From Arachis hypogaea (lineage: Eukaryota; Streptophyta; Magnoliopsida; Fabales; Fabaceae), in NCBI RefSeq assembly GCF_003086295.3, contig NC_092051.1, forward strand, positions 18,161,940-18,225,939: DNA of 64,000 bases, in the 5' to 3' direction. Shown piece after piece: positions 32,516 through 42,407 of the stretch. Within the stretch, counting starts at the first letter, position 1. Each line of letters begins with the position of its first letter. Under the pieces are notes generated by a model. The model saw nothing but the letters and a program-made list of their open reading frames with translations. It ran no database searches and was not told where the DNA came from. The position numbers and the translations under genes were made by a program.

Positions 32516-34315
32516 ATGGTGGTGCTCCTCCCTGTTTTAGGTATGCAACGGCGGAGAAATGAGGGTGTGAGGGCTCCAGTAGCCCCTTCCAGGGGCGTTC
32601 CCAATCGTTATGGTTGGGTGACTAGTGATGTATGGGGCGTTCCGTCGCGGATGACGGAGGGCGACCTTCAACGGCTCCGTGATCAGGGGGCCGTCTGCGG
32701 TGGCGGCGATGAGGAGGGGCGGTATGAGCTCGTCCTCCCGGATGCCGACGAGCGCGTTTGCTACTTGAATCTGCATTCTCCCACCGTTCCGGATTGGATG
32801 TGGGTTTACGAGTCGATGTTCACTCGGCTTGGCGTGCGACTTCCCTTCTCGCCGTTTGTTCAGGATCTGTTGAGTCGGTGTTCCGTGGCGCCGTCTCAAC
32901 TTCACCCGAACAGCTGGGCTGCTGTGCGGTCGTTTGAGTTGGTGTGCCGGTATCTCGACCTTCCGGCTTCCGTTCCTGTTTTTCTTTTTCTTTTCTTATG
33001 CACTCTTCCGACTAAGGAGGGGAAGTATAAGAAGGGGTATATGTCCTTCCGGGCTCAGCCTCATCGCCGTATTTTTGGCTTATTTGAGGATTCTTTTCAT
33101 GGCTTTAAATGGGAGTATTTTAAGGTGCGTCCCGTCCAGGGGCACCATCCATTCTGGCTGTCACCGGAGGGTGTTCGTCGGTTTCCGACATACTGGAATT
33201 TCCAGGCCGGTCCGTCGATTTTAACTAAGTTCACCTACAATGGCTTGTCCCAGGAGGATAAGGACGTTGCCAACATTTTGTGGCATTTATTTGGTGAGCG
33301 TCCGTTGAATCCTCGGGACGTTATGGGGGATCCCGAGGCTTGTCGGGCGTATATCGGTGTGTGCTTTGCCTTCTTTTTCCGATTTCGTATGTTATATTCT
33401 TGCTTTTTGTAATCTTTTTATTTTTTATTTCTTTCAGTTGAGATGGCTGGTGGGCTGACTTCTCTGGCTAGGTTGAAGGCGGCGATGGGTCGGGAGGAGG
33501 GATCCTCGTCTCCTTCGACCCCTGTCTCCAATCCTGCCGTGGAATCTCAACCGGTTTCCCAGGAGGTGATTTCTTCGGCTGCTCGGGCAGAGGTTCCAGT
33601 TTCCCCTGGCCATGTGAACTCTCCTGAGGTTGTGGTAGTGTCGGCTGCTGAGGCTTCTCGGAAGAGAAAGAGGCCCGAGGACCCGAGCAGCGAGACTTTT
33701 GAGGAGGGTTTGGTGCCGAGTGTGATGGATCGTCGTTTTGACGCTCCGGGGTTTATTGATCAGCATTTGATGCCTGGTACGGAGCCTTATTTTGATGGCT
33801 GTGATGTCTCGTTCCAGGCCAAGTCGGTGTACCGTGCTCTCCTTCGCTCTGCTGTTGTTGTTCGGAAGGCTGAGCCTGTGATGGCTCAGGTTGGTTTGTT
33901 GGATAAGAAGCTTCGCCAATCTCAGGCCGAGGTGGCTAAGTTGAAAGAGGAGCTTGATGCTGCCGAGATTGCGAGGGGGAAGGCGGTGAAGTCTTCTGAG
34001 GAAGCTGGGGCGGAGATTCTCCGTCTTTCCGAGGTTGAGACTTCACTTCTTTCTCAGCTGGGCGAGGAGCGGCGTAAGGCTTCTGATGCGGGTTCCCGGG
34101 CTGCCGTACTTCTTGGTGAGATGGAGGCTCTGACTGCCGAGGTTGCTACTTTGAAGAGGGAGAAAACTGATCTGTTGGCCGATGCTAAGGATGCCATTGC
34201 TGCTACTGAGGAGACGATGAAGGCGCAGGCCTTGGTGCTTGCTCCGGGAGTGGACGTGTCCGTGATGGGCGCATTCAAGACCGTTCGTGATGGCCGGATA
34301 GTCGACCTCGAGTAG
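32516..34315 (+). CDS. Spliced antisense gene in the Tat element: putative gypsy-type transposase-domain protein
   Basis: There are two exons, 32516-33356 and 33438-34315, joined by an 81-bp intron (GTGTGTGC...TTTCTTTCAG, phase 1). Splicing joins EACRAYI to VEMAGGLTSL and gives a protein of about 572 residues. Exon 1 has the pattern I associate with the Pfam putative gypsy-type transposon domain: YELVLPDADERVCY, LPFSPFVQDLLSRC, LHPNSWAAVRSFELVCRYL, FHGFKWEYFKVRPV. Exon 2 has a low-complexity Ser/Pro/Val part and a long coiled coil (about residues 430-550). The start could instead be ATG 32543, which follows TTTTAG. It runs opposite and convergent to gag-pol (stop codons 512 bases apart). Extra antisense frames at this place are known in Tat elements, but their function is not. 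A broken homologue in the outer Tat element keeps the same intron. Confidence 0.82.
33357..33437 (+). other. Intron of the antisense Tat gene
   Basis: Donor G/GTGTGTGC, acceptor TTTCTTTCAG/TTGAG, 81 bases, T-rich. It interrupts codon GTT after its first base. Without splicing, exon 1 runs into a stop at 33410-33412. The matching intron in the outer Tat copy is 16834-16920 (- strand, 87 bases), also phase 1. Confidence 0.8.
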
Positions 34316-34826
34316 CTTTATCTTTGTAATCTTTTGTTCTCCCGCTTTTTTAGACTTTGTTTTTTGGATATATTTGGTTTGGCCGTGGGCCGTGTAACCG
34401 TGACTCCGTAACTTTGGTTTTTCGTTTTTAACAATTTTTCGAGCCGTTCGGGCTCTTTTCGTAAAAAGCTAATTCCGTTTAATTAGTCTTTTTCCCGTGT
34501 TTGGGATGAACGGACCGTCGTGTGGTCGGGTTTATATGGATATCCGCGGGTTGGGCCTGGAGGGTGATCGGTCCTCCAGTCGTGGCCGTGTTTTTGTTCC
34601 GTATTTGGGACATTGTGTGAGTAAAAATAAAGAATTTAGGGATAGCTTTGTAATGCGATTTTATTGATGGGTGGGCCTCGTTAAAACCCTCCGTTGTTGG
34701 CGGGAAAGAGTACCCGAGTTTGATACATAGGCGTAGTTTGTGAAATGTAAATGTAATTTTTGCAAATAAGTGAAACGAACGCGTAAAAGGAAATGGGGGA
34801 GGGGGAAATGGAGACCTGAGTTGGTT
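34316..34826. other. Spacer between the antisense gene and gag-pol 3' ends
   Basis: This 511-bp convergent spacer must hold 3' end signals for the antisense transcript. AATAAAGAATT near 34627-34637 is a possible polyadenylation signal for the + strand. No gene is seen. Confidence 0.45.
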
Positions 34827-37800
34827 TTAGGAGTAGTATCGCCGTAAGTTGGCGGCGTTCCACGTTCTCGGGACTTCGTTACCGTTAAGCCGTTCGAGCT
34901 TGTAGGCTCCTTTCCCGATTGCAGCTTTGATTCTATATGGCCCCTCCCAGTTGGGGGCGAGTTTTCCTTCTCCCGGGGTTGGGGGACCAATGTCGTTTCG
35001 CCGTAGGACGAGGTCGTCGGTTGTGAACTCTCGCCGAATGACTCCGTGGTTGTATCTTAGGCTGATTCTTTGTTTTAGGGCTAGCTCTCTGAGGTGGGCT
35101 ATGCTTCTTATTTCGCCAGTGAGGTCTCGCTCTGCTTCTTCGTCGTTGCCTCCGATTGTTCTTCGCGGGCTTGGGTCACCGATTTCGACTGGGATGATAG
35201 CTTCCGTGCCGTAGGTTAATCGGAAGGGGGTTTCCCCGGTAGCTGTCTGTGGGGTCGTGCGGTACGACCATAAGACCGATCCGAGTTCGTCTGCCCATAG
35301 TCCTTTGGCTTCGTCGAGTCGTTTTTTGAGGCCTTTGACTATTATCTTGTTTGCTGATTCCACTTGTCCGTTTGTTTGGGGGTGTTCTACCGAGCTAAAG
35401 CGGTGGGATATGCGTAGCCCGTTTAGGAATTCCTTGAATTTGGTGTCGGCGAACTGGGTTCCGTTGTCCGAGATGATGATCTCGGGGATCCCGAATCGGG
35501 TGATGATTTGTCGCCAAAGGAATTTTCGACATTGGGTCGCCGTGATAGAGGCTAGTGGCTCGGCCTCGATCCATTTGGTGAAATAGTCTATGGCGACGAT
35601 GAGATATCGGAGTTGGCCTGGTGCCGTGGGAAAAGGTCCGACAAGGTCGATCCCCCAGGTGCCGAATGGCCGTTCTGCCGATATGATGCTGAGCTGATGT
35701 GGGGCGGCTTGGTGGATGTTAGCGTGTCGTTGACATTTATCGCAGTTTTTCACTAGTTGCATGGAGTCCCGGATGATCGTGGGCCAGAAGTAGCCGGCGC
35801 GGATGACTTTTTGGGCAAGGGTTTTACCTCCGACGTGGTGGCCGCAACAGCCTTCATGGATTTCGCGTAGTATGTATTCCATGCTCCCGGTCTCGACGCA
35901 TTTGAGCAGGGGTTGCGAGAATCCGCGTTTGTATAGTTGTCCTGCGACGACCGTATAACCGGCGGCCTCCCTTTTTATTCGTTTTCCCTCTTTAGGGTCT
36001 TCGGGCAGTTCCCTGTTGAGGAGGTATTGTAGGATGGGATGGGTCCACGACTTGTAGTGGGAGTGTGTTAGGTGGGCATCGGCTGTTAGGGATACGGACG
36101 GCGTTTTGACGACTTCCTGAATTAGCGATTTGTTGCCGTGTCCTGGTTTGGTGCTAGCAAGTTTGGAGAGGAGGTCGGCTCTGGCGTTTCTTTCCCTTGG
36201 GACGTGCTGTATGATTATCTGGTCGAATTCTTCTTTTAGTTTGTTGACCTTGGCGAGGTATTGTTGTAGTAGGGGATCTCGCGTTTGGTAGTCTCCGTTG
36301 ATTTGGGAACTGACTACTTGCGAATCCGTGTTGATCTCCAGAATTTTTGCCCCGACTTCGCTGGCTAGGGTTAGGCCTGCCAGGAGGGCCTCGTATTCTG
36401 CTTGGTTGTTTGAGACCGGGAAGTCGTATCTGACTGACTGTTCGATCACGACACCGTTTTGGCTTTCTAGAATGACTCCGGCGCCTCCGGAAGTGACATT
36501 CGAGGAGCCGTCGACGTGTAGTTTCCATGCTTCGGGAGGGGTGTTTCCCGGGGTCATTTCTGCGATGAAGTCGGCCATGGCCTGCGCTTTGATTGCGTAT
36601 CGGGGTTCGAACTTGATGTCGAATTGGGATAGTTCGACGGACCATGCTAGCATTCTACCCGCTAGGTCGGGCTTCTGTAGTACCTGTTTGACTGCTTGGT
36701 CGGTTCGAACCGTTACGGGGTGGGCTTGAAAATATTGCCGCAGGCGTCGGGACGCCGTGAGGAGGGCAAAGGCTAGTTTTTCTAGGCGCGAGTAGCGGGT
36801 TTCTGCGTTTTGCAGGACTTTGCTTGTGAAGTATATAGGTTTTTGCTCCTTTTTCTTGTTTTCTCGGATGAGTGCTGCCGCGAGCGTTTCTTCCGTTATG
36901 GAGAGGTATAAGTATAGGGTTTCCCCTGTTTGGGGTTTGGCGAGGATTAGTGGTTCCGCCAGGGTTTTCTTGAAGTGTTGGAATGCCACTTCGCACTCTT
37001 CTTTCCATACGAAGGGGGCTCCTTTCTTCATTAGTTTGAAGAAGGGGATTGCCTTTTGGGCTGATGCTCCGAGAAAGCGAGATAGGGCTGTCAGTCGGCC
37101 GGTGAGCTTCTGAACGTCGCGTAGGTTTTTTGGGCTCGTCATTTCGAGAACAGCGCGACATTTCTCCGGGTTGGCTTCAACTCCGCGTTGTGTGATCATG
37201 AAGCCGAGGAACTTTCCTGCTTCCATTCCGAAGGCGCACTTTGTTGGGTTGAGTCGCATTTGGTATCTCCTTAGGGTGTCCGTTACGGCCTTGAGGTCGC
37301 TGATGAGTTGTTCGTCGGAGTCGGTTTTGGCGAGCATGTCGTCTATGTAGACTTCTAGTTTGGTTCCGGATAGGTTCTGGAATATTTTGTTGACGAGCCG
37401 TTGATATGTTGCTCCGGCGTTTTTCAAACCGAAGGGCATGACTGTGTAGCAGTACGTGCCGTCGGGGGTAATGAACGCCGTTTTTTCTTCGTCGGGACGG
37501 TGCATGGGTATCTGATTGTAGCCGGAGTACGCGTCCATAAAGCTGAGGTATCGATGTCCGGATGCGGAGTCCACTAGTCCGTCGATGTTTGGTAGGGGGA
37601 AGGCGTCTTTGGGGCAGGCTTTGTTGAGGTCCGTATAGTCGACGCACATCCGCCATTTTCCGTTGGATTTCTTTACAAGTACGACGTTCGCTAACCAGGT
37701 TGAGTAGGGAAGTTCTCGGATGAAGTTTGCTTTGAGCAAGGCTTGTACTTGTCTTTTGACTTCGGCCGCTCGGTCTGCTGACATTTTTCTTCTTCTTTGT

Positions 37801-40199
37801 GCTACGGGTTTGGCTTTGGGGTTCACCGCTAGTCGGTGGGACATGAAGTCGGGATCTATCCCCGGCATGTCGGCTGGAGTGAAAGCGAACAGGTCTCTGT
37901 TTTGTTTTAAAAATTGGGAAAGGTCTTCTTTCAGGTCGTAGGGGAGGTTCCTGTTGATGAAGGTGTATTCGTCCTTGGTCTGTCCTATTTGTAGTTTCTC
38001 CATGTCGCCTTCTGGTTCAGGTCTAGGTTGGCCATCTTGTCGGGCATCTAGGTCGGCCAGGAATATCCCGGCTGCGTCGCGGGATTTTTTCCGTAAAGCC
38101 AGGCTGGTGTTGTCGCATTCTGCCGCGATCTCCCGATCTCCGTGGATGGTCCCGATGGAGTCGTCCTCCGCTACGAACTTCATAAGGAGGTATTTGGTAA
38201 AGATGACGGCCGAAAAGTCGTTGATCGTCTTTCTTCCGAGGATGACGTTGTAGGCAGTGGAGTCTTTTAGGACCACGAATTCGGCTATGAGCGTCCTCCT
38301 CTTGTTACCGGTTCCTATGGTGAGGGGGAGTGTGATGGAGCCTTCCGGTTTGAGGAAGTTGTCTCCGAGTCCCGTGACGCCGTTGCGGTGCGTTTGGAGA
38401 TTTTCGTCGCGGAGCCCAAGCTTGTCGAAGGCCCCTCGAAAGAGGATGTTGGAATCTGCGCCGGTGTCTACTAGTATTCTTCGGACTAGCCCGGTTCCGA
38501 TCTTCGCCGAGATCACGAAGGGTGCGTCTTCGGCTGCGGTGCCGTGCTGGCAGTCCTCGGGTAGGAAGGTTATTGCTTTGTCGGACATGGGAGTTGGGGC
38601 TTGGTTTGTGACGGCCATTACCTGGAGGTCCTTTTTTATCTTGGATTTTGACTTGCATGGTGCATCTTTTCCCGTGATGACGTTTACTATGATGGTCGGG
38701 TCTTCTTCTGGACTTTCTCTTGGGGGTCGCTTTTGGGTTCTCGGGTTACGTCCTTCTCTCTCCGGCGACCTGTCTCTCTCCGCGCGTCTCGGTTCTCTGA
38801 TGATTTTGGTAAATTCTGGGAGTTTGCCGTCTCGTATGGCCTGTTCAAGGGCGTCTTTAAGGTCGAAACAATCCTGCGTTTTGTGACCGTAGCCTCGGTG
38901 GTATTCGCAGTAAAGGGTTTTGTTGCCTCCTGTCCTTTCCTTGAGTTGGCGGGCTTTTGGAATGATGCCTCGGTCCGCTATTTGGTGGTATATCTCGGTA
39001 ATTGGTGCGGTTAGGGGTGTGTAATTGGAGAATTTACCTATTCTCGGTGTCCGGTTGGTCGGTCTCGGGTGGTCTCGTTGATTCTCTTTGGGTGTTGCGT
39101 TATGGTGAGAGGCCGAATTGCCGCGTTGATTGTTGCCGTGCTGCCGCTTGTTGGCCGCGACGACTTGGCTGACCTCTTCGTCGTTGATGTAGTCTTTGGC
39201 GACGTTCTGGATCTCATGCATGGTCCATACTGGTCTGGTGGTGAGGTGTTTGCGAAAATCTTCGTTCATCAGTCCATTGGTCAGGCAAAGGCTTGCGACG
39301 GAATCCGTGAGTCCGTCGATCGTTAGGCATTCGTCGTTGAAGCGGTCGAGGTATTTTCTTGTGGATTCTTCTTGTTTTTGTGTGACCCCTAGTAAGCTGA
39401 TGGGGTGTTTGGCTTTGGTGATCCTGGTAGTGAACTGGGCCATGAACTTTCGTGTAATATCGTGGAAGCTGGCTATGGATCCGTTCGGGAGGGCGTTGAA
39501 CCATTTGATCGCTGGCCCGGCGAGGGTTACCGGGAAGGCTCTGCATCGGACCGCGTCGGCCGCTCCTTCTAGGTTCATTCTGGCCTCAAAAGCCGTTAGA
39601 TGTTCTTGGGGATCTTTAGTTCCATCGTATTTCATGTCGGTAGGTTTGTCGAAGCCTTTGGGGAGTTTTGCCCTTAGGATTCTTTCCGTGAAGGGTGTAG
39701 CTCCCATTATTGTATGGTCGTTTCTCGTGCGTTTGGTGTTTCGGTCTCTCCGATCTTCGTCCGAGTGATGTTGATAACTCAGATCTTGAGAAGCGCTGCG
39801 GTTATGCTTCTTATTATATCGCCGTTCTGGCGATTTTTCGTGCCTGTGATCGCGTGATGAGCTGCGACCGTCTCTTCTGTCGTGTCGTCGGGTTGGCGAC
39901 CTACCGCGATGAGATCTTGATCTGGAGGTTGCATGGCTTCCGTGCTCGTCGTTGTGTTTTCCTTTATTGGTTATCTTGCCTTCGAGTTCCTGAACTCGGA
40001 GGCAGAGATCTTGGATGATCTGTGCTGCTTTGTCGCTGGCTTTCTCGGGGTGTCGTCGGTCCGTGATGTCGCGATCGTTCGTGTTTTGGATAGCGCTTGC
40101 TATTCTCGCTTGGTTCGGGACTTCACGGTGTTCGGGGGTCGGATTGATCGGTTGAGAATCATCCTGGCTTGAGGGGTTTTCTACTAGGGCGTCCCCCAT
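34827..40199 (-). CDS. Tat-lineage gag-pol polyprotein, intact
   Basis: This is 1790 residues from ATG 40199. The frame is open upstream to 40358, but that part reads through the primer-binding site into the LTR, so I take the first ATG after the site (MGDALVENPSS). Gag capsid region is at about 165-335 (KYDGTKDPQEHLTAFEARMNL). A zinc-knuckle variant CEYHRGYGHKTQDC is near 435. Protease VDTGADSNILF is near 577 and the RT palm motif VYIDDMLAK near 951. RNase H follows, then a second, archaeal-type RNase H (LHVDGSSNVTSGGAGVIL, NTDSQVVSSQI) at about 1225-1350. Integrase has H-H-C-C (HEGCCGHHVGG...CDKCQ) near 1440-1485 and acidic residues in WGIDLVGPF, SDNGTQF and NGQVESANK. There are no stops or frameshifts. 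It carries out reverse transcription and integration for this element and possibly for defective relatives. Confidence 0.95.
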   Translation of the reverse strand: MGDALVENPSSQDDSQPINPTPEHREVPNQARIASAIQNTNDRDITDRRHPEKASDKAAQIIQDLCLRVQELEGKITNKGKHNDEHGSHATSRSRSHRGRSPTRRHDRRDGRSSSRDHRHEKSPERRYNKKHNRSASQDLSYQHHSDEDRRDRNTKRTRNDHTIMGATPFTERILRAKLPKGFDKPTDMKYDGTKDPQEHLTAFEARMNLEGAADAVRCRAFPVTLAGPAIKWFNALPNGSIASFHDITRKFMAQFTTRITKAKHPISLLGVTQKQEESTRKYLDRFNDECLTIDGLTDSVASLCLTNGLMNEDFRKHLTTRPVWTMHEIQNVAKDYINDEEVSQVVAANKRQHGNNQRGNSASHHNATPKENQRDHPRPTNRTPRIGKFSNYTPLTAPITEIYHQIADRGIIPKARQLKERTGGNKTLYCEYHRGYGHKTQDCFDLKDALEQAIRDGKLPEFTKIIREPRRAERDRSPEREGRNPRTQKRPPRESPEEDPTIIVNVITGKDAPCKSKSKIKKDLQVMAVTNQAPTPMSDKAITFLPEDCQHGTAAEDAPFVISAKIGTGLVRRILVDTGADSNILFRGAFDKLGLRDENLQTHRNGVTGLGDNFLKPEGSITLPLTIGTGNKRRTLIAEFVVLKDSTAYNVILGRKTINDFSAVIFTKYLLMKFVAEDDSIGTIHGDREIAAECDNTSLALRKKSRDAAGIFLADLDARQDGQPRPEPEGDMEKLQIGQTKDEYTFINRNLPYDLKEDLSQFLKQNRDLFAFTPADMPGIDPDFMSHRLAVNPKAKPVAQRRRKMSADRAAEVKRQVQALLKANFIRELPYSTWLANVVLVKKSNGKWRMCVDYTDLNKACPKDAFPLPNIDGLVDSASGHRYLSFMDAYSGYNQIPMHRPDEEKTAFITPDGTYCYTVMPFGLKNAGATYQRLVNKIFQNLSGTKLEVYIDDMLAKTDSDEQLISDLKAVTDTLRRYQMRLNPTKCAFGMEAGKFLGFMITQRGVEANPEKCRAVLEMTSPKNLRDVQKLTGRLTALSRFLGASAQKAIPFFKLMKKGAPFVWKEECEVAFQHFKKTLAEPLILAKPQTGETLYLYLSITEETLAAALIRENKKKEQKPIYFTSKVLQNAETRYSRLEKLAFALLTASRRLRQYFQAHPVTVRTDQAVKQVLQKPDLAGRMLAWSVELSQFDIKFEPRYAIKAQAMADFIAEMTPGNTPPEAWKLHVDGSSNVTSGGAGVILESQNGVVIEQSVRYDFPVSNNQAEYEALLAGLTLASEVGAKILEINTDSQVVSSQINGDYQTRDPLLQQYLAKVNKLKEEFDQIIIQHVPRERNARADLLSKLASTKPGHGNKSLIQEVVKTPSVSLTADAHLTHSHYKSWTHPILQYLLNRELPEDPKEGKRIKREAAGYTVVAGQLYKRGFSQPLLKCVETGSMEYILREIHEGCCGHHVGGKTLAQKVIRAGYFWPTIIRDSMQLVKNCDKCQRHANIHQAAPHQLSIISAERPFGTWGIDLVGPFPTAPGQLRYLIVAIDYFTKWIEAEPLASITATQCRKFLWRQIITRFGIPEIIISDNGTQFADTKFKEFLNGLRISHRFSSVEHPQTNGQVESANKIIVKGLKKRLDEAKGLWADELGSVLWSYRTTPQTATGETPFRLTYGTEAIIPVEIGDPSPRRTIGGNDEEAERDLTGEIRSIAHLRELALKQRISLRYNHGVIRREFTTDDLVLRRNDIGPPTPGEGKLAPNWEGPYRIKAAIGKGAYKLERLNGNEVPRTWNAANLRRYYS

Positions 40200-40219
40200 T
40201 GGGCCCAGCTTATGCAGGT

Positions 40220-40237
40220 TCCCCACAGACGGCGCCA
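40220..40237 (-). promoter_or_regulatory. Primer-binding site (Tat type)
   Basis: On the - strand it reads TGGCGCCGTCTGTGGGGA, one base inside the 5' LTR. It is the usual Tat-type site beginning TGG. Confidence 0.85.
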
Positions 40238-40238
40238 A

Positions 40239-40617
40239 TGTACGAAATATCTCTGGTACTGTTTGAAGGGTGGATCGAGAACCCGCGGACAGTGCTGGAG
40301 CCGGGTCGCTTGACTGGAGCAATGGGGGGGGTACCTGCAAAGACACTCCGACGCTCAAGTCAGAATGGATCTAAGAGGTAGAAAGTGTGTGGAATGAATC
40401 CTTACCTGGAGGGGCCTGAGCCCTCTATTTATAGGTGGTGGAGGATATCTTATCTTATCTTATTTGGTTAAGATAAGGAGGGTGTTTGAATTCGAAAGTC
40501 GGTTAGGAGTCTGAGAATGCCGTTTTCGGGCCTTCTAGAAGTGAGGAACGGGTCGGACCCGGGGAACCGGTGTCGGGTTCGGTCTTGGATCCGGGACGTT
40601 GGGCCGGATCCGTAACA
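40239..40617 (-). repeat. 5' LTR of the - strand Tat element (379 bp)
   Basis: Matches 31405-31783 except for two G/A differences. Confidence 0.95.
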
Positions 40618-40622
40618 ATTAC
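40618..40622. repeat. Target-site duplication ATTAC, right copy
   Basis: Matches 31400-31404 and restarts the interrupted second copy of the local tandem duplication. Confidence 0.93.
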
Positions 40623-41597
40623 TATTTCAGTTGAATTGGCTATGGTTTAGAATTAAATTATATTTTATAGTTTAGATAGTTAGAGTAAGTTTGAAATATT
40701 TGATAATAATTTAAAATTATTTTATTTCAATTTATTTTATTATACTATAGTTTTATAGGGCAAAACATAGTAGAATACAAAGATACTCTTTATCTATAGT
40801 AGATTTTTTCATTATTTTCGTGTGTTATTGACCAATGACATGTAATATCAAATTTTTTAATGCTGATAGATTTTCGAGTTCAAATGACATATACATATGG
40901 GTTCAATAGAATTAAACATGATAGATTTTTCTTCATTATATACTATTTTACAACTATAATAAATGGATAACAATAAAATTCTAGACATTATATAAAATGA
41001 GCAGAAGATCGAGGTGAAAAAAAAAATGAGTTATTAATACTGATTTTAGTTTCCAATCGATTTTGCTGAAATTTTATTTGGAGTAGTTGTTTGAAGTTCG
41101 TCAAAGAAAACGGCAAACTTCATATATTACATGAAATTTACTAATGGAAATAACGAACTTGTTAAAAAAAATTTCCAAAAATTAAAGTTAAAAAATTTTT
41201 ATTTTAGAAATAAAGTTTTTTATTTTATAACCAAAAAAAAAATCCTACTATGTTAATTTGAGGGTTGTAAATTCAAAACTTTGTAGCTTTGCGTTCACTA
41301 ATTAATTTATATCTATGTCAATATTAATTAACTTATTCACAATCTAATTATTTACAGTCACTCTTTATAAATGGACTTTATATAAATGAACCGAAGATGG
41401 ACACATACGCTATAAAATATAATAGAATTATTTAATGATTTTGTTAGGTAGATAATAACTTTTTTAAACAATACGAATAATAGACTCTACAATTGACCTA
41501 ATAAAATAAAAAAACATTCCACTCACAAATTATTTCATAAACTTTAATATTAAGATAACCATCTAGCCATTGTTAACTGTACATAAGTAAATTGAAT
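40623..41597. other. AT-rich intergenic DNA
   Basis: No frame over 60 codons and no repeat structure that I can support. Confidence 0.5.
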
Positions 41598-41606
41598 AAA
41601 AAAATA

Positions 41607-41908
41607 GGGAGTCACTCAGAACGTCTAAAACGTCTTTTTTTAAATATGTTTTTTAATAATTAAAATTTAATACATATAATCGATTAAATCGTGTTATTTT
41701 TATCAAAATTAAGTTAGATAAATTAATTTGACCGAAAAATGGTGAATCAAATTTTGAACTGATCTAAATTAATATTATTTTTTATAGAAAATAACTACAA
41801 TATTCCTATTATAGAAAATGACTAAAATACTCTTATTATATATATTAATTTTGAGAATCCTAAATTTTAGTCATTTTATTCTCTGCCGTCATAAGATTAT
41901 AATTTAGA

Positions 41909-41979
<71 letters not shown>

Positions 41980-42210
41980 GAGATATTTTAGTTATTTTTT
42001 ATAATAGAGATATTGTAGTTATTTTTTATTAAAAAATATTAATTTAGATTGGTTTAAAATTTAATTTATTAATTTTTCGACTAAATTGATTTGTCCGATC
42101 TAATTTTAATAAAAATAATATAGTTTAATCGATTATATATGTTAAATTTTAATTATTAAAAAATACCTTTAAAAAAATATTTTTAACATCTTTTTATTTG
42201 AGTGGCTCCC
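41607..42210. mobile_element. Mutator-type MITE (604 bp) with 9-bp duplication and TA-repeat loop
   Basis: The arms are inverted copies over about 280 bases each: the left begins GGGAGTCACTC, the right ends GAGTGGCTCCC. Inner arm matches include ATATAATCGATTAAA facing TTTAATCGATTATAT. A perfect 9-bp duplication AAAAAAATA flanks it (41598-41606 and 42211-42219). Long inverted repeats plus a 9-bp duplication point to the Mutator superfamily. The duplication is A-rich, which weakens it slightly. It has no coding capacity. Confidence 0.82.
41916..41976. repeat. (TA)n microsatellite
   Basis: About 30 TA units, placed near the centre of the foldback element at 41607-42210. Confidence 0.97.
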
Positions 42211-42407
42211 AAAAAAATAACCATCTAATTAAGAATAATCAATATAATCATTTGTATAACTATTAAATTGAACATCTGATATATCTATTATTCACATTGT
42301 TTAATATTTTTGTTATTCGTATATTTTTTCTTATTTAATTTATGTAAACTTTGTTATTGTAATATTTACAATGTGTTAAACTAACTCGTCAATACTCCAA
42401 ACAGTTA

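Larger units (their letters stand above)
31405..40617 (-). mobile_element. Young, intact Tat-lineage Ty3/gypsy element with an antisense gene
   Basis: This 9.2-kb element lies on the - strand. Read in its own direction it has a 5' LTR (40617-40239), primer-binding site (40237-40220), gag-pol (40199-34827), an antisense gene (32516-34315 on the + strand) and a 3' LTR (31783-31405). The LTRs are 379 bp and differ at two positions by eye (near 31431/40265 and 31648/40482). At an assumed 1.3e-8 changes per site per year that is about 0.2 million years. GC content is clearly higher than in the flanks. The dual RNase H and the antisense gene place it in the Tat lineage. Confidence 0.95.

Noticed and set aside
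35257..39768. Long + strand frames overlapping Tat gag-pol (for example 38257-38886 and 39196-39768)
   Set aside because: They lie fully opposite an intact polyprotein, show no domain and reflect its high GC codon use. The supported antisense gene is at 32516-34315.
40200..40358. Extension of Tat gag-pol to an ATG inside the LTR
   Set aside because: The extension translates LTR and primer-binding site sequence. The next ATG (40199) lies just after the primer-binding site and is the better start.
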